DNA of 64,000 bases. Source: Apoderus coryli. Taxonomy: Eukaryota; Arthropoda; Insecta; Coleoptera; Attelabidae. The position numbers and the translations under genes were made by a program. The notes under the pieces are model-generated. The model was not told the origin of the DNA. It made no database searches and worked only from the letters and a program-made list of their open reading frames with translations. Each line of letters begins with the position of its first letter. Position 1 is the first letter of the stretch. Positions 54,601 to 64,000 of this stretch are shown piece by piece. The DNA lies in the NCBI GenBank assembly GCA_911728435.2, contig OU452212.1:750563-814562 (forward strand), read 5' to 3'.

Positions 54601-55062
54601 ATGATCAAAATAATGTACAAAAACAGCACAATACATATTAAAATACAAATAGTCAAAGTCAAACTCACTACGATAATAATACACAACCAAAAAAAAAACC
54701 TAGAACTTATAAAATCATATTATTTGTTAAAGAATAATTATCCTGAAAAACTAATTAACAAAATATTATCCAAACAAAAACAGAACGACATTCGAGCACA
54801 ATCAAGTAACCAAAATTTGACAACGAAATATTGCAAGATTCCATATGTGAATCAACTTTCCGAAAAGTTAAGTAAAGTGTTTAACAATACCAATATTACT
54901 GTAGCTTTTAAAATCCAAAACACTGTACAAAAATTCTTTACTAAACAAAAAAGTAACGTTGTTTATGAAATCCTATGCCAGGTCCTGAAGATGACTTCTA
55001 AAAGTCGAAACGTAGACAAGAGAACGAAAGTGTTTTTTTTACTGACCTATACCCAAAAATAA
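54601..55062 (+). pseudogene. Penelope-like element, connector with hammerhead-like tail
   Basis: The frame contains NNYPEKLINKILSKQKQN, IPYVNQLSEKLSKVFNNTN, ITVAFKIQNTVQKFFTKQKS and NVVYEILC. This is the region leading into the GIY-YIG domain of Penelope-like elements, where 'i.vafk..nti...f..Ks' and 'gvVYei.C' are conserved. The nuclease that should follow is replaced at about 54980 by a CTGAAGA...GAAAC motif (54985-55010: stem GACTT/AAGTC), so the copy is internally deleted. The RT upstream is missing. Confidence 0.78.
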
Positions 55063-55541
55063 TCAAATTATAAAATTGCAAGGTCAAAAAATCAAGCTAT
55101 ATTGTAATTTGTTTTATCTGTTACATATCATAATGGATTGGAAATTGTATCATTGGTACTAATTTAAGGTATGTGTCCTGTGAAGGATTTGTAAACTGTT
55201 GGCCAAATAAATGCTATTATTATTATTATAAAATTATTACTGAACGCCTCTTGTATTATCATTTTCAGCAGGTGATAAAAATTAAACTATTATAGTGTAT
55301 GTATCCCGGTCACTTGTAACGAACGACTCTGCACGATAGCCACATTGTAAATTTATTTGAGCAGTTTGATTTCATTGCAAATAAAAGTCTCCTTAGAGTT
55401 CAAATCGTGACCATGTGTGGTGATTTCAAACGTACTTTTCCTCATTCGTTTGATACTTATTTTTTTTTTGCTTATTTCTAGTTGCATCTCTTACACTCTA
55501 CTATTTGCATTATTATACATTTAGACTAGCATTCATCCTTA
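55063..55541. other. No gene recognised
   Basis: The sequence 'aataaatgctattattatt' near 55208 looks like the 3' end of a retroposon. No coding motif is seen up to the DD41D element. Confidence 0.4.
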
Positions 55542-56112
55542 TACAGGGTGGTCCAACGAAAAGTTTGCACCTAGCTTTTCTCTTTTTTTTGTAGTCGAAT
55601 GCGAAAATGCTCGGACACGTCGATTTTGCTTTTGAGGGGGACACATTTTAAACATATTTTTCGATCTGCGCCTTTAACCCCCTAGCGGGGGTGAGTAACA
55701 ACCCTAAAATTTTAAATGGAAAGAGGGGTCTAATGACATATCATTTGAAAGGACACAAAATTGTCTTTCTAATGATACCCTATTTGTCGAATTTTACTAA
55801 AACAGTTAATACGAAAACGACTTTAAAGACATTAAGCCGATAATTTTGGTATTAATGAGAAATACAAATAAGTTTTAATTATTACGACTGAAAACAACTA
55901 CAATCATTTCTAAATTATTTACTTTGAAGAAAAACGGGATTTCAAAAACACTATCTTATTTATCAGAACTAAATTCCTCACTAATCGTTTGCGTTTTTTG
56001 TTGAAATAAAAACTGCAGATACGTGTAGGAAAAGAATTTACACCGTTTATTTTAGTCTTTTCATTGATTCAGTTTGGTTGCTTCTCAAGTTATTTTAATT
56101 TTACCGTACAAA

Positions 56113-57186
56113 ATGATTTATTCCATTCTAGAACGAGTTGAAATTGTTAAACTTTATTTTCAAAATAATAGTAGTGCTAGACTTACGGCTCGCTTATTTA
56201 ATGAGAGACATCCCGATAAAAATGTGAATGATGTGTACGTTGGCAAGTTAGTTAAAAAGTTTGTAGATACCGGATCTGTCTGTAATGTAAAACACCAGCC
56301 GCAGAAACCGATCAGAAATGAAGCTGTGGAAGTCGCTGTTTTAGGGCATGTTGAAATGGATCATAGTCAAAGTACCCGTCAACTAGCTGAGGCCTCAGGT
56401 GTCTCCCGTTCGTCCATAATACGAATTTTAAAAGCGTACAAATTTCATCCGTACAAAATCAAATTAGTACAGGAACTAAATGAGGATGATCCTGATAGAA
56501 GGCTGCAATTTTGTGAAGCAATGAGCCAGCGTTTAATTGAAGATCCGCAATTATTATTTAACATTTGTTTTTCCGACGAATGCACATTTTATTTGAATGG
56601 AGCTGTAAATAGGCACAATTGCCGTTACTGGGATGACAGTAACCCACATTTATTCCGTGAGGTTCATACCCAGTATCCTCAAAAAATAAACGTCTGGTGT
56701 GGCATATTAGGAAATCATATTATAGGACCACTTTTTATTCCTGGAAATTTAACTGGTGAAGTGTACCTAAACATGCTTGAAGACACAATTGATCCTTTAA
56801 TAACACAAATAATAGAAGATGACCAAAATCATACTGCTGATCGGCTTTATTTCCAGCAAGATGGAGCACCTCCGCACTATGTGGCTCCTGTAAGACAGTT
56901 CTTAGATGACCGGTTCCCTGGACGGTGGATTGGAAGGAGGGGCCCAATTGAATGGCCTGCCAGGTCACCGGATTTATCGCCTTTAGACTTTTTTCTTTGG
57001 GGGCACTTAAAAAATAAATGTTTTGCCACGAAGCCCGAGTCCATAGAAGATCTTCGCCAACGCATTACAGAAGAGTGCAGAAACATAACACCTGATATGC
57101 TACAAAATGTTAGAAATAGATTTGAACAAAATCTGTATTATTGTATGGAATCAAATGGGTCACATTTTCAACATTTGTTAATGTAA
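56113..57186 (+). CDS. DD41D transposase, intact ORF
   Basis: The ATG at 56113 begins a 357-codon frame without interruption; an in-frame TTG further upstream (56074) is not a likely start. The N-terminal helix-turn-helix region spans residues about 1-60 (ERVEIVKLYFQNNSSARLTA) and a second one about 85-120 (STRQLAEASGVSRSSIIRIL). The DDE domain has SDECTF (D155), QQDGAP (D250) and PLDFFLWG (D292). Forty-one residues lie between D250 and D292, so this is a DD41D member of the IS630/Tc1/mariner superfamily. It would cut and paste at TA sites. The length and intact triad suggest recent activity, but the right terminal repeat has been rebuilt. Confidence 0.93.
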   Translation: MIYSILERVEIVKLYFQNNSSARLTARLFNERHPDKNVNDVYVGKLVKKFVDTGSVCNVKHQPQKPIRNEAVEVAVLGHVEMDHSQSTRQLAEASGVSRSSIIRILKAYKFHPYKIKLVQELNEDDPDRRLQFCEAMSQRLIEDPQLLFNICFSDECTFYLNGAVNRHNCRYWDDSNPHLFREVHTQYPQKINVWCGILGNHIIGPLFIPGNLTGEVYLNMLEDTIDPLITQIIEDDQNHTADRLYFQQDGAPPHYVAPVRQFLDDRFPGRWIGRRGPIEWPARSPDLSPLDFFLWGHLKNKCFATKPESIEDLRQRITEECRNITPDMLQNVRNRFEQNLYYCMESNGSHFQHLLM

Positions 57187-57401
57187 CGTTTTAATAAATC
57201 AATTTAACAGCTTGTTTACTTTTTTTACAAAGCAATGTTAAAACTAACAAACATTGGAATGTACTAACGATTGCAGGTGTTTTCACTCGCAATAATTAAA
57301 ACTTATTTGTATTTCTCATTAATACCAAAATTATCGGCTTAATGTCTTTAAAGTCGTTTTCGTATTAACTGTTTTAGTAAAATTCGACAAATAGGGTATC
57401 C

Positions 57402-57650
57402 ATCCATTTCAACATGCCCTAAAACAGCGACTTCCACAGCTTCATTTCTGATCGGTTTCTGCGGCTGGTGTTTTACATTACAGACAGATCCGGTATCTAC
57501 AAACTTTTTAACTAACTTGCCAACGTACACATCATTCACATTTTTATCGGGATGTCTCTCATTAAATAAGCGAGCCGTAAGTCTAGCACTACTATTATTT
57601 TGAAAATAAAGTTTAACAATTTCAACTCGTTCTAGAATGGAATAAATCAT
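57402..57650 (-). pseudogene. Inverted copy of the transposase N-terminus
   Basis: This is the first 83 codons of the DD41D transposase, duplicated in reverse within the right arm. The start codon is at 57650-57648 on minus. The frame runs past the junction into about 18 unrelated codons (ending QLIRKRL). It would encode only the first DNA-binding helices, and could act as a repressor-like peptide if translated; this is speculation. Confidence 0.85.
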
Positions 57651-58387
57651 TTTGTACGGTAAAATTAAAATAACTTGAGAAGCAACCAAACTGAATCAAT
57701 GAAAAGACTAAAATAAACGGTGTAAATTCTTTTCCTACACGTATCTGCAGTTTTTATTTCAACAAAAAACGCAAACGATTAGTGAGGAATTTAGTTCTGA
57801 TAAATAAGATAGTGTTTTTGAAATCCCGTTTTTCTTCAAAGTAAATAATTTAGAAATGATTGTAGTTGTTTTCAGTCGTAATAATTAAAACTTATTTGTA
57901 TTTCTCATTAATACCAAAATTATCGGCTTAATGTCTTTAAAGTCGTTTTCGTATTAACTGTTTTAGTAAAATTCGACAAATAGGGTATCATTAGAAAGAC
58001 AATTTTGTGTCCTTTCAAATGATATGTCATTAGACCCCTCTTTCCATTTAAAATTTTAGGGTTGTTACTCACCCCCGCTAGGGGGTTAAAGGCGCAGATC
58101 GAAAAATATGTTTAAAATGTGTCCCCCTCAAAAGCAAAATCGACGTGTCCGAGCATTTTCGCATTCGACTACAAAAAAAAGAGAAAAGCTAGGTGCAAAC
58201 TTTTCGTTGGACCACCCTGTATATTTTGTAGTACGTAAACAATAAAACGGTACTTAACGACTACGCAAATTAGAATATACGAGCAGGTACAGGGTGCAGG
58301 CAGTTTATTAGGGGCCCATACCAATCACTTTACTTTAGAAAAAAAATTTTAATACAAAAGTTTCTTCGTTTTAAAGAAGTTTTTTAA

Positions 58388-58928
58388 TTATTTGAGTGGT
58401 CTATAAATCTCTGAAGTCCTTCAGCCGTGTCTGCTATAAGGACGGTATCATCAGCAATCTTATGTTGTTTATTATTTCCCCGTTTATTACAACTCCATCC
58501 TCCATGTTCTCCAATGCCTCTTTAAATTGGTGTTCCGAGTATACGTTGAATAGAAGAGGCGACAGTATACAACCTTGGCGCACTCCTCTCCTTATATTAA
58601 ACTCTCCCGATGTTTCGTTTTCGACTTGTGCAATGGCTTTTTGTTGTAGGTATAGCTTTGATATTATATCTGTGTCTCTGTCGTCGATTCCTGATTCACG
58701 TAGGATTGAGATGAGTTTACCGTGCTGGATTTTATCAAAAGCCTTTTCGAAATCTATGAAGCATGCAAAGACGTCTGCGTTGACGTCCCTTGTTCGTTGG
58801 ATCAGGACCTGTATGGAGAACAAGGCCTCTCGAGTGCCGAGTCCTTTCCTGAAACCAAATTGTGTATCCGAGATAATTAAGTATCGAAATAATACATTTT
58901 GCCGAATGCGCCAGTCAATTGTATTCAA
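58388..58928 (-). pseudogene. RTE reverse transcriptase fragment
   Basis: On minus: SDTQFGFRKGLGTREALFSI, FACFIDFEKAFDKIQHGKL, RRGVRQGCILSPLLFNVYSE and ENMEDGVVINGEIINNIR; one frameshift later the frame at about 58450 gives ADDTVLIADTAEGLQ (catalytic). Sequence is clearly RTE-clade but diverged from the copy at 11482-13855. Both ends are truncated and the frameshift falls just before the catalytic box. Confidence 0.85.
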
Positions 58929-59047
58929 TTATTATTAATGTATACCTGCCGGCAGGATAGAAATACCGTCGAACCTCCATATAGTGAAAGACCAAAATGT
59001 GGACCGAGATTGCACTATAGAGAGTTTTTCACTTTTTAAAGAAACTA

Positions 59048-59842
59048 TCAATAAGCAACAAAAAAAGAAAGTTTTTTTTTGACATTTAAAAACCAAACCG
59101 GTTTCATCACAATTGAAAACGTTTTTTGCAATTGCTTTTTCGGTTTCATTTGCCCAACCAATTCTTTAATTAATTTTTCTTTTTTATCATAATTTATTCC
59201 TCTATAGGAAGTAGTTTGTTTGGCATCTGGAAGCGTGTGTCGAAATTTGAGTTTCAAAAACTTAACATCCTTAAATTCTTCGCTGTTCATTTTTTCCTTA
59301 AAAAATAATGATCTGCTGCCTTTTCGGAATTGGCATATTTTAATTGTTTTTAATAATAAAATTGTGTTTGTTCCTTGTTTTCTGGACTGACAACCATTTT
59401 CAAAATTTACGAAATCTTCAGTGTGAAGTTTCATGATTTTATTGTACCGGCAGGACTTTCTAATAAGATTAAGAAGATCTTCAAAATCTAACACCTCTGG
59501 CGACTGTTTACCAATGGCACCACGAATAGCGTTGGCTTTCATGAAAGAATGTCCTGATTCAAAATATTTTCATTTACAAAAATAACACGGCTTGTAAACA
59601 AGATCCAATTTTTGTTTTGGGCAGCAAATTAGGTTCTTTGTGTTATCATCAAGATTTTTTATAATATTATAAAATGTTGACACTACATCTTTAATTGCTT
59701 CGTGCCACATTACACAATAATTAGGACCATTTTTCTTTAAACTTGCAAAATTTTCATTGAAACATACCAATCGGCTAACTGTTGTGGCACTACCTTTAGA
59801 TACAGTCGTGTATGCGCACAAGCGCGATGATCCTTATAGGAC
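59048..59842 (-). pseudogene. Unassigned multi-copy insect protein family, frameshifted
   Basis: Two ORFs (59821-59570 and 59542-59048) join through a third frame. They read NYCVMWHEAIKDVVSTFYNI, then AAQNKNWILFTSRVIFVN, YFESGHSFMKANAIRGAIGK, DFEDLLNLIRKSCRYNKIMK, and ICQFRKGSRSLFFKEKMNSE. The QNKN and GHSFM blocks are characteristic of a large family of uncharacterised arthropod and cnidarian proteins that I recall as widely multi-copy, probably transposon-derived. Frameshifts and a lost N-terminus make it a pseudogene. The conserved order suggests a DDE-like core but I cannot identify all acidic residues. Confidence 0.6.
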
Positions 59843-59849
59843 AATTAAC

Positions 59850-60236
59850 GCTAGTCACTAGTCTACAGCTGGCCGCCGACTTAGATTGACCGGGCTCTCT
59901 CCTCTCCTGCTCCTCTCAATGTATTTTAAACTGTGATAATAAACCTGTGATAATGTCAAACATATAATGGCCTTTTAATTACAAATACAAATACTTTCCT
60001 GTACATAAGGGATTTTTTTGATCTTTGAGTTAAAGTCTTCCCACAATTTGTTGCTTTAGATAATTGAGATATTAGCCACAGATTAACAAACATTACTTAA
60101 TTTAATAAAAATTTCGCTTACTCTAACGTTGTTGAATTTTGAGCTCTTTCTAATATTAGTAGACTTCGTCTTGAAACAATCATTGTTCATTTTGCGTGAT
60201 CCATAGTAAAATTATATAATATAGTAATGTACCTAC
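59850..60236. other. No gene recognised
   Basis: This is an AT-rich spacer with no supported feature. Confidence 0.45.
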
Positions 60237-60249
60237 GTCTTGTGTGGAC

Positions 60250-60459
60250 TTTTTTTTTTTGATTAGGCCAAGGCAGAGAAATCATCATGACACCTAGGGA
60301 GTTCCTTACCACTTCCCTAGGTAGTGTGGGACTCTAACCCAAACTAAAACTCTGCCTTATCTTTGTAGTATGGCTCGGGAACCCTCCCTTTTCCATGTCC
60401 TCTGTTGCTGTTGCCTCCTGGTGTTGATTGTCGTCTGTTGCTGTTGTCCTCTGTTGTTG
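60250..60459 (-). mobile_element. SINE-like retroposon with 13-bp target duplication
   Basis: The 210-bp insertion is flanked by exact copies of GTCTTGTGTGGAC (60237-60249 and 60460-60472). The plus strand starts with 11 T, so the element reads on minus with an A tail. On minus it contains repeated CAACAG phrases at its 5' side and GGTTAGAGTCCC, close to a tRNA B box. An internal pair CCTAGGGA/TCCCTAGG forms a hairpin. It has no coding capacity and must have used LINE machinery. Confidence 0.82.
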
Positions 60460-60479
60460 GTCTTGTGTGGACAAAGAAA

Positions 60480-62165
60480 TAGAGACTACTAAATATTATT
60501 AGCCAACCGGGAATCTAGCTTCCCCCTACTAACCACCACCACAATCACGTGATTCACAAATTTGGCGGCAAAATTCAAAGCAAATATAATACATTCCACA
60601 GTAAGTAGAGTTACTTGGTTTTTGAATTGCAAATAAATAACAATTCAATATAAGCCATCTGTTTTGCTTGATTTTTGAAGTGAATACTTCTTTGGTCGCA
60701 AGAGGAAGAGAGAGAGTGTATGCTACACACTATATCCTATACCATACACTATTATGTATAAAGCGGATTAACGTTGCCTATCCTTCGGATGTCCCTTTTG
60801 TACCGTCATTCGTATTCCCTTCCTCTCTCGTGAAAGAAGTATGCACTTCTATCACGTGTACTGTGCTGCACGCGTATTTTTTTATTTGCAAATTTGACTT
60901 CATTTATTTTATGTTTGTAAATCATACTTTTTAGAACTGAAATATGTAAATCGATCAAAAAGCAACTTAATTTTAAAGTATAATGTTTTAATGCTAGCAA
61001 AGTGAAAAAATACTACAAGGTATATTTTTTGCGCTGAATCCATTGGTGCCCAAATCTCAGTTTCCAAGTAACTTGACTTACTTGGTTTTTAGTTTGTACG
61101 CCAGCAATTGAGCTGGAGTATATGAGTTTGGGGGAGTCCTCGGAGTTTTTGGTTGAAATCGCTTAAGACAAATTTTCAAATAGCAGCAGGGGTCGAGTGA
61201 TACATCATTTTAAAGCATTTTTGATCTGCTTTACAGCGATAGGTTACTTTTGAGATTTGCCCCCATAATTCTCGAGAAATTTCCTTTTAAAATTTCACCG
61301 CTTTGTTATACTTGCAGTGTTTTTCAAAATGTATTAGGTTAGCCCTGTTGTTTTAGTTTGTCAGTTTCAAAAGCATCCGAAAACTAGTTTAGTGCCGTTT
61401 TTTTTCATTCATCAAAGAGTAGGTATCTTTTCTAATCGTATACAGGGTGTCCATAAACTAACGAAAGCCACGAATTCTAGAGTGGAATTCATGGCAATTC
61501 GACGTCAACTTTTAATGCGAAATTCCTGGCGAAAGGAGTTGTAGCTCTTGAAAGATGACGGCTTAGCATAGGTTTTTTAAAGAAGATATCGCGAAAATGA
61601 CGATGACATTTATTTTATGGTTATGCTCATTTAGTCTGCTCCCTGATTTTAATTTTATAAACTTATACATCCCCCAAAAACTTATATAAAAAATAGCATT
61701 TAACTGTGCTTTGATTCCCCGGTATAACTTCCATGTGGGGGTGGATGACGCGAGGGTAGGCAAGCAGGTGGTGTAATCGTATAGTGTGTGTGGGATGACA
61801 ATTGTACAACAATATATCCACGTAGAATATGTGTTGAATACAGAGGGAAATGAAAAGGCGCGCAAAATCCAATCTTTTGTTGATATTGATTCTATGTGAA
61901 TACTATGAAAGCAGTCTGTAAAATCTACCTATGAAATAACTACATGGCGTCATCATTGGGTGTCATTATGTTCGTAATTAATCGTTTGCATTATTTTTGA
62001 AATAAGATTACTATAATGAAAGACAGCATTTGCATGCTCTTTGCTATTTAAGAAATATTTAGAATTGGATGCAATTTAGATTTCAATTAATCGAGGCAGA
62101 ATTATTGGACCAGTGTAAGAGATTGAGGAATAACGTTAGGATACGGTCCATCGTATCGCGTTGTT
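60480..62165. other. No gene; one lone TACAGGGTG end
   Basis: A terminus 'tacagggtgtccataaac' lies at 61443. The ORFs in this stretch (60668-60934, 61563-61865 and others) have no recognisable motif. No other feature is supported. Confidence 0.45.
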
Positions 62166-62169
62166 CTGT

Positions 62170-62663
62170 ATGTTACTATACTTACCTATTTTGTGTGTTG
62201 TTGTCATGTTTCTTTTTAGTTGGCTTGTTTTGTTGATTGTCACTGGTCCTTGTTCGTTCTCCCGAATTTTCGGCTCTCGGACGGCGGGTGCTGTCGGGTC
62301 TTCAAGGGCTGCTTTGAATGGCGAGGTTCTTTAGAAGGGTGGTCGACGGCGGGTGGTATTTGGCGAACCATTGAGGGAGTGGTTCTAGTCTATTAGACCG
62401 GATGGCCACGCTGGGTACCACTACTGCGATTCACCTGAGCTCCACTGGATCGTCGGCGAGGAGATCGGAGGCAGTGTCGTTCGATGGGAACACCCGATCT
62501 TCTATCTTGTGATGTGTATGTTTTCTTTCCTTTCGGGAGGGTACTATTGTGTGGAAATGTTGAACTTTCGGGTAAGAGTTGTCTCTGCGAAAGACTTCCT
62601 GGGATATGCGACCGGAGGGTATTTTAACGAGGTTTTCCGCTACTTAATTCGGCTTGCGCAACA
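62170..62663. other. GC-richer unassigned block, target of the mariner
   Basis: The base composition changes here to a visibly GC-richer block that resumes after the mariner at 63915-64000. The minus strand has runs rich in P, R and T codons (for example APAVREPKIRENEQG) that recall the C-terminal tails of Jockey ORF2, but no diagnostic motif is present. It could be an unrecognised LINE or a host sequence. Confidence 0.3.
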
Positions 62664-62665
62664 TA

Positions 62666-63912
62666 CGAGGTCTGTTCAAAAAGTACCCGGAATTCTCATT
62701 TTTCTAAAAAAATATTTATTTATTCGTCTACATCTATATGGTCCCCTTCAAAGTAATCCCCCCTAGATATAATACACTTATGCCAGCGTTTTTTCCAGTC
62801 TTCGAAACACCCTTGATAGTCACTTTTTGTAATGCTCTGTAGCACTCTCAGCGGAGCGATATCTGGTGAATAAGGAGGTTCGGGCATGATTAAAGTCTTG
62901 TTTTTAGCCAAAAAATCACGAATAAGCAACGATGAATGAGCAGGTGCGTTATCGTGGTGCAAAACCCATGAATTGTTTTTCCATAAATCGGGGCGTTTTT
63001 TTCGAATTGCTTCACGCAAACGTCGCATTACTTCAAGGTAATACTCCTTATTGACGGTTTGACCTTTTGGCAAGAATTCTTTATGCACTATGCCATTATA
63101 ATCGAAGAAAACAGTAAGCAAAACCTTGACATTTGATCGAACTTGACGTGCTTTTTTCACTCTTGGTGACGTTGAGTGCTTCCACGTGGACGATTGTGCT
63201 TTTGTTTCGACATCATAACCGTACACCCATGTTTCATCACCAGTTATGACCCTTTCAAGTAAATTTGGATCGTCGTTGATGTCGTTTAACAGCTCCTGAG
63301 CGATGGTAATGCGTTTGTTTTTTTGATCAAAATTCAGCAGTTTTGGAACGAATTTTGCTGCCACTCGTTTCATGTCCAAAACCTTTGAAAAAATATGATG
63401 GCATGAGCCAACTGATATGCCAACTTCATCAGCAACTTCTCTAATTGTGATTCGGCGATCATCCATAATCATTTTTTCCACTTTTCCCACATTTTCATCG
63501 ATTATTGACGTGCTGGGTCGACCGGAGCGTTCGTCGTCTTCAACGTCTTCGCGGCCATCTTGGAAACGCTTATACCACTCGTAAACACTTGTTTTTTTCA
63601 TAGCAGACTCACCGTAGGCTCTCTGTAACATTTCGCACACTTAGTTACACTTTATTTCATTTTTCACGCAAAATTTAATACAAATTCTTTGACTCTTCAA
63701 TTCTTCCATTGTTTAAACTAACAAAAATCGCCGAGCTCAAAAAAACACGTCTACACCAGCCGCTACAAGACAGAATGTAAACAATGAATACAGCTGAAAA
63801 TTTCACCATACATTAGGGACATGTGTACCAACACAATAAAAAAAAATTTGACCCCCGGACTCTCCAGACGCGCGCAATTCAAAAATTCCGGGAACTTTTT
63901 GAACAGACCTCG
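62666..63912 (-). mobile_element. mariner element, 1247 bp, both ends present
   Basis: The ends CGAGGTCTGTTCAAAAAGT (62666) and its inverted complement (to 63912) are flanked by TA (62664-62665 and 63913-63914). The inverted repeats are near-perfect for about 28 bp. The transposase is on minus. Length and ends are those of a full-sized mariner; only the coding region is damaged. Confidence 0.93.
62720..63710 (-). pseudogene. mariner transposase, dead
   Basis: The natural start (ATG near 63710) is followed after about 22 codons by a TAA stop (near 63643). The open part reads LQRAYGESAMKKTSVYEWYK (N-terminal HTH), RSGRPSTS, RVITGDETWVYGYDVE (first D), WVLHHDNAPAHSSLLIRDFL (second D) and EPPYSPDIAPLRVLQS. 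At this last point the usual 'APcDFFLFP' with the third aspartate is missing, and the frame passes to the C-terminal YQGCFEDWKKRWHKCI. A deletion has thus removed the third catalytic residue of DD34D. It retains the normal C-terminus. Confidence 0.9.
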
Positions 63913-64000
63913 TATACCTAATCTCATTCTATCTTTCAAGTGATCACTAACCTGGTTGTATGTCTCTGAGTGGGCGATGTCGAGATCCGCACTCAGGGGG

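Larger units (their letters stand above)
55544..58219 (+). mobile_element. DD41D transposon with 818-bp inverted arms
   Basis: The element starts CAGGGTGGTCCAACG after TA (55542-55543) and ends with the inverted complement before TA (58220-58221), 2676 bp in all. The first 818 bp (55544-56361) recur inverted as 57402-58219, equal in length and identical wherever I compared them. This arm includes the whole 5' leader and the first 83 codons of the transposase. A piece of the original right terminal repeat survives at about 57285-57400 (complement of 55774-55886) and is cut off in mid-repeat, followed by one extra base (57401) and the inverted arm. The right end was therefore remade from the left end. 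Confidence 0.93.

Noticed and set aside
56074..56112. Upstream extension of the DD41D transposase
   Set aside because: The 13 extra codons start at TTG; the ATG at 56113 opens with the usual MIYS-like N-terminus.
58396..58938. 180-codon plus-strand ORF
   Set aside because: It is antisense to the RTE fragment, which has clear RT motifs.

Overview
This window looks like transposon-dense, AT-rich DNA from an insect (or another arthropod). I infer this from the mix of decayed element families: RTE-, Jockey- and CR1-type non-LTR retrotransposons, Penelope-like elements, BEL/Pao and another LTR-retroelement gag, mariner, Tc1, DD41D, IS630-like, piggyBac and hAT DNA elements, tRNA-derived SINE-like units and a hammerhead-bearing retrozyme. 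I find no host protein-coding gene I can defend. Nearly every recognisable reading frame is a fragment of a mobile element, and most carry frameshifts, stops or deletions.

Layout. 1-9.3 kb: a Jockey fragment, a deleted piggyBac transposase, a minus-strand LINE split by a 557-bp hAT MITE, and a BEL/Pao Pol tail. 9.8-14.1 kb: a Jockey 3' end and the longest RTE copy (endonuclease plus reverse transcriptase, 3' end missing). 14.1-18.7 kb: remnants of four IS630/Tc1/mariner-type transposases, a Penelope fragment and a PHD-type LINE ORF1. 19.5-22.2 kb: a satellite-like array with a higher-order repeat. 23.5-30.1 kb: a THAP-domain scrap, LINE 3' ends, a gag, a Penelope GIY-YIG end with a hammerhead-like motif, and an ACGTTT-rich element. 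30.4-35.7 kb: DD41D, Jockey and CR1 copies. 36.5-38.9 kb: a BEL gag split by a LINE. 39.2-51.6 kb: further DD41D and LINE fragments. 51.6-55.1 kb: an internally deleted mariner, a retrozyme with two hammerhead ribozymes, a SINE foldback and a Penelope connector. 55.5-58.2 kb: an intact DD41D transposase between 818-bp inverted arms. 58.4-64 kb: an RTE fragment, an unassigned multi-copy protein family, a SINE-like insertion and a dead mariner.

Two items deserve most attention. At 52593-53425 an insertion flanked by an exact 12-bp duplication holds 333-bp monomers in head-to-head orientation; each orientation encodes a hammerhead ribozyme with the full canonical core, so it looks like a retrotransposed animal retrozyme. 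At 55544-58219 a DD41D transposon has an intact 357-codon transposase, but its right end has been replaced by an inverted 818-bp copy of its left end, start codon included. Several nested insertions also show relative ages: hAT MITE into LINE, LINE into BEL gag, and LINE into a DDE transposase.
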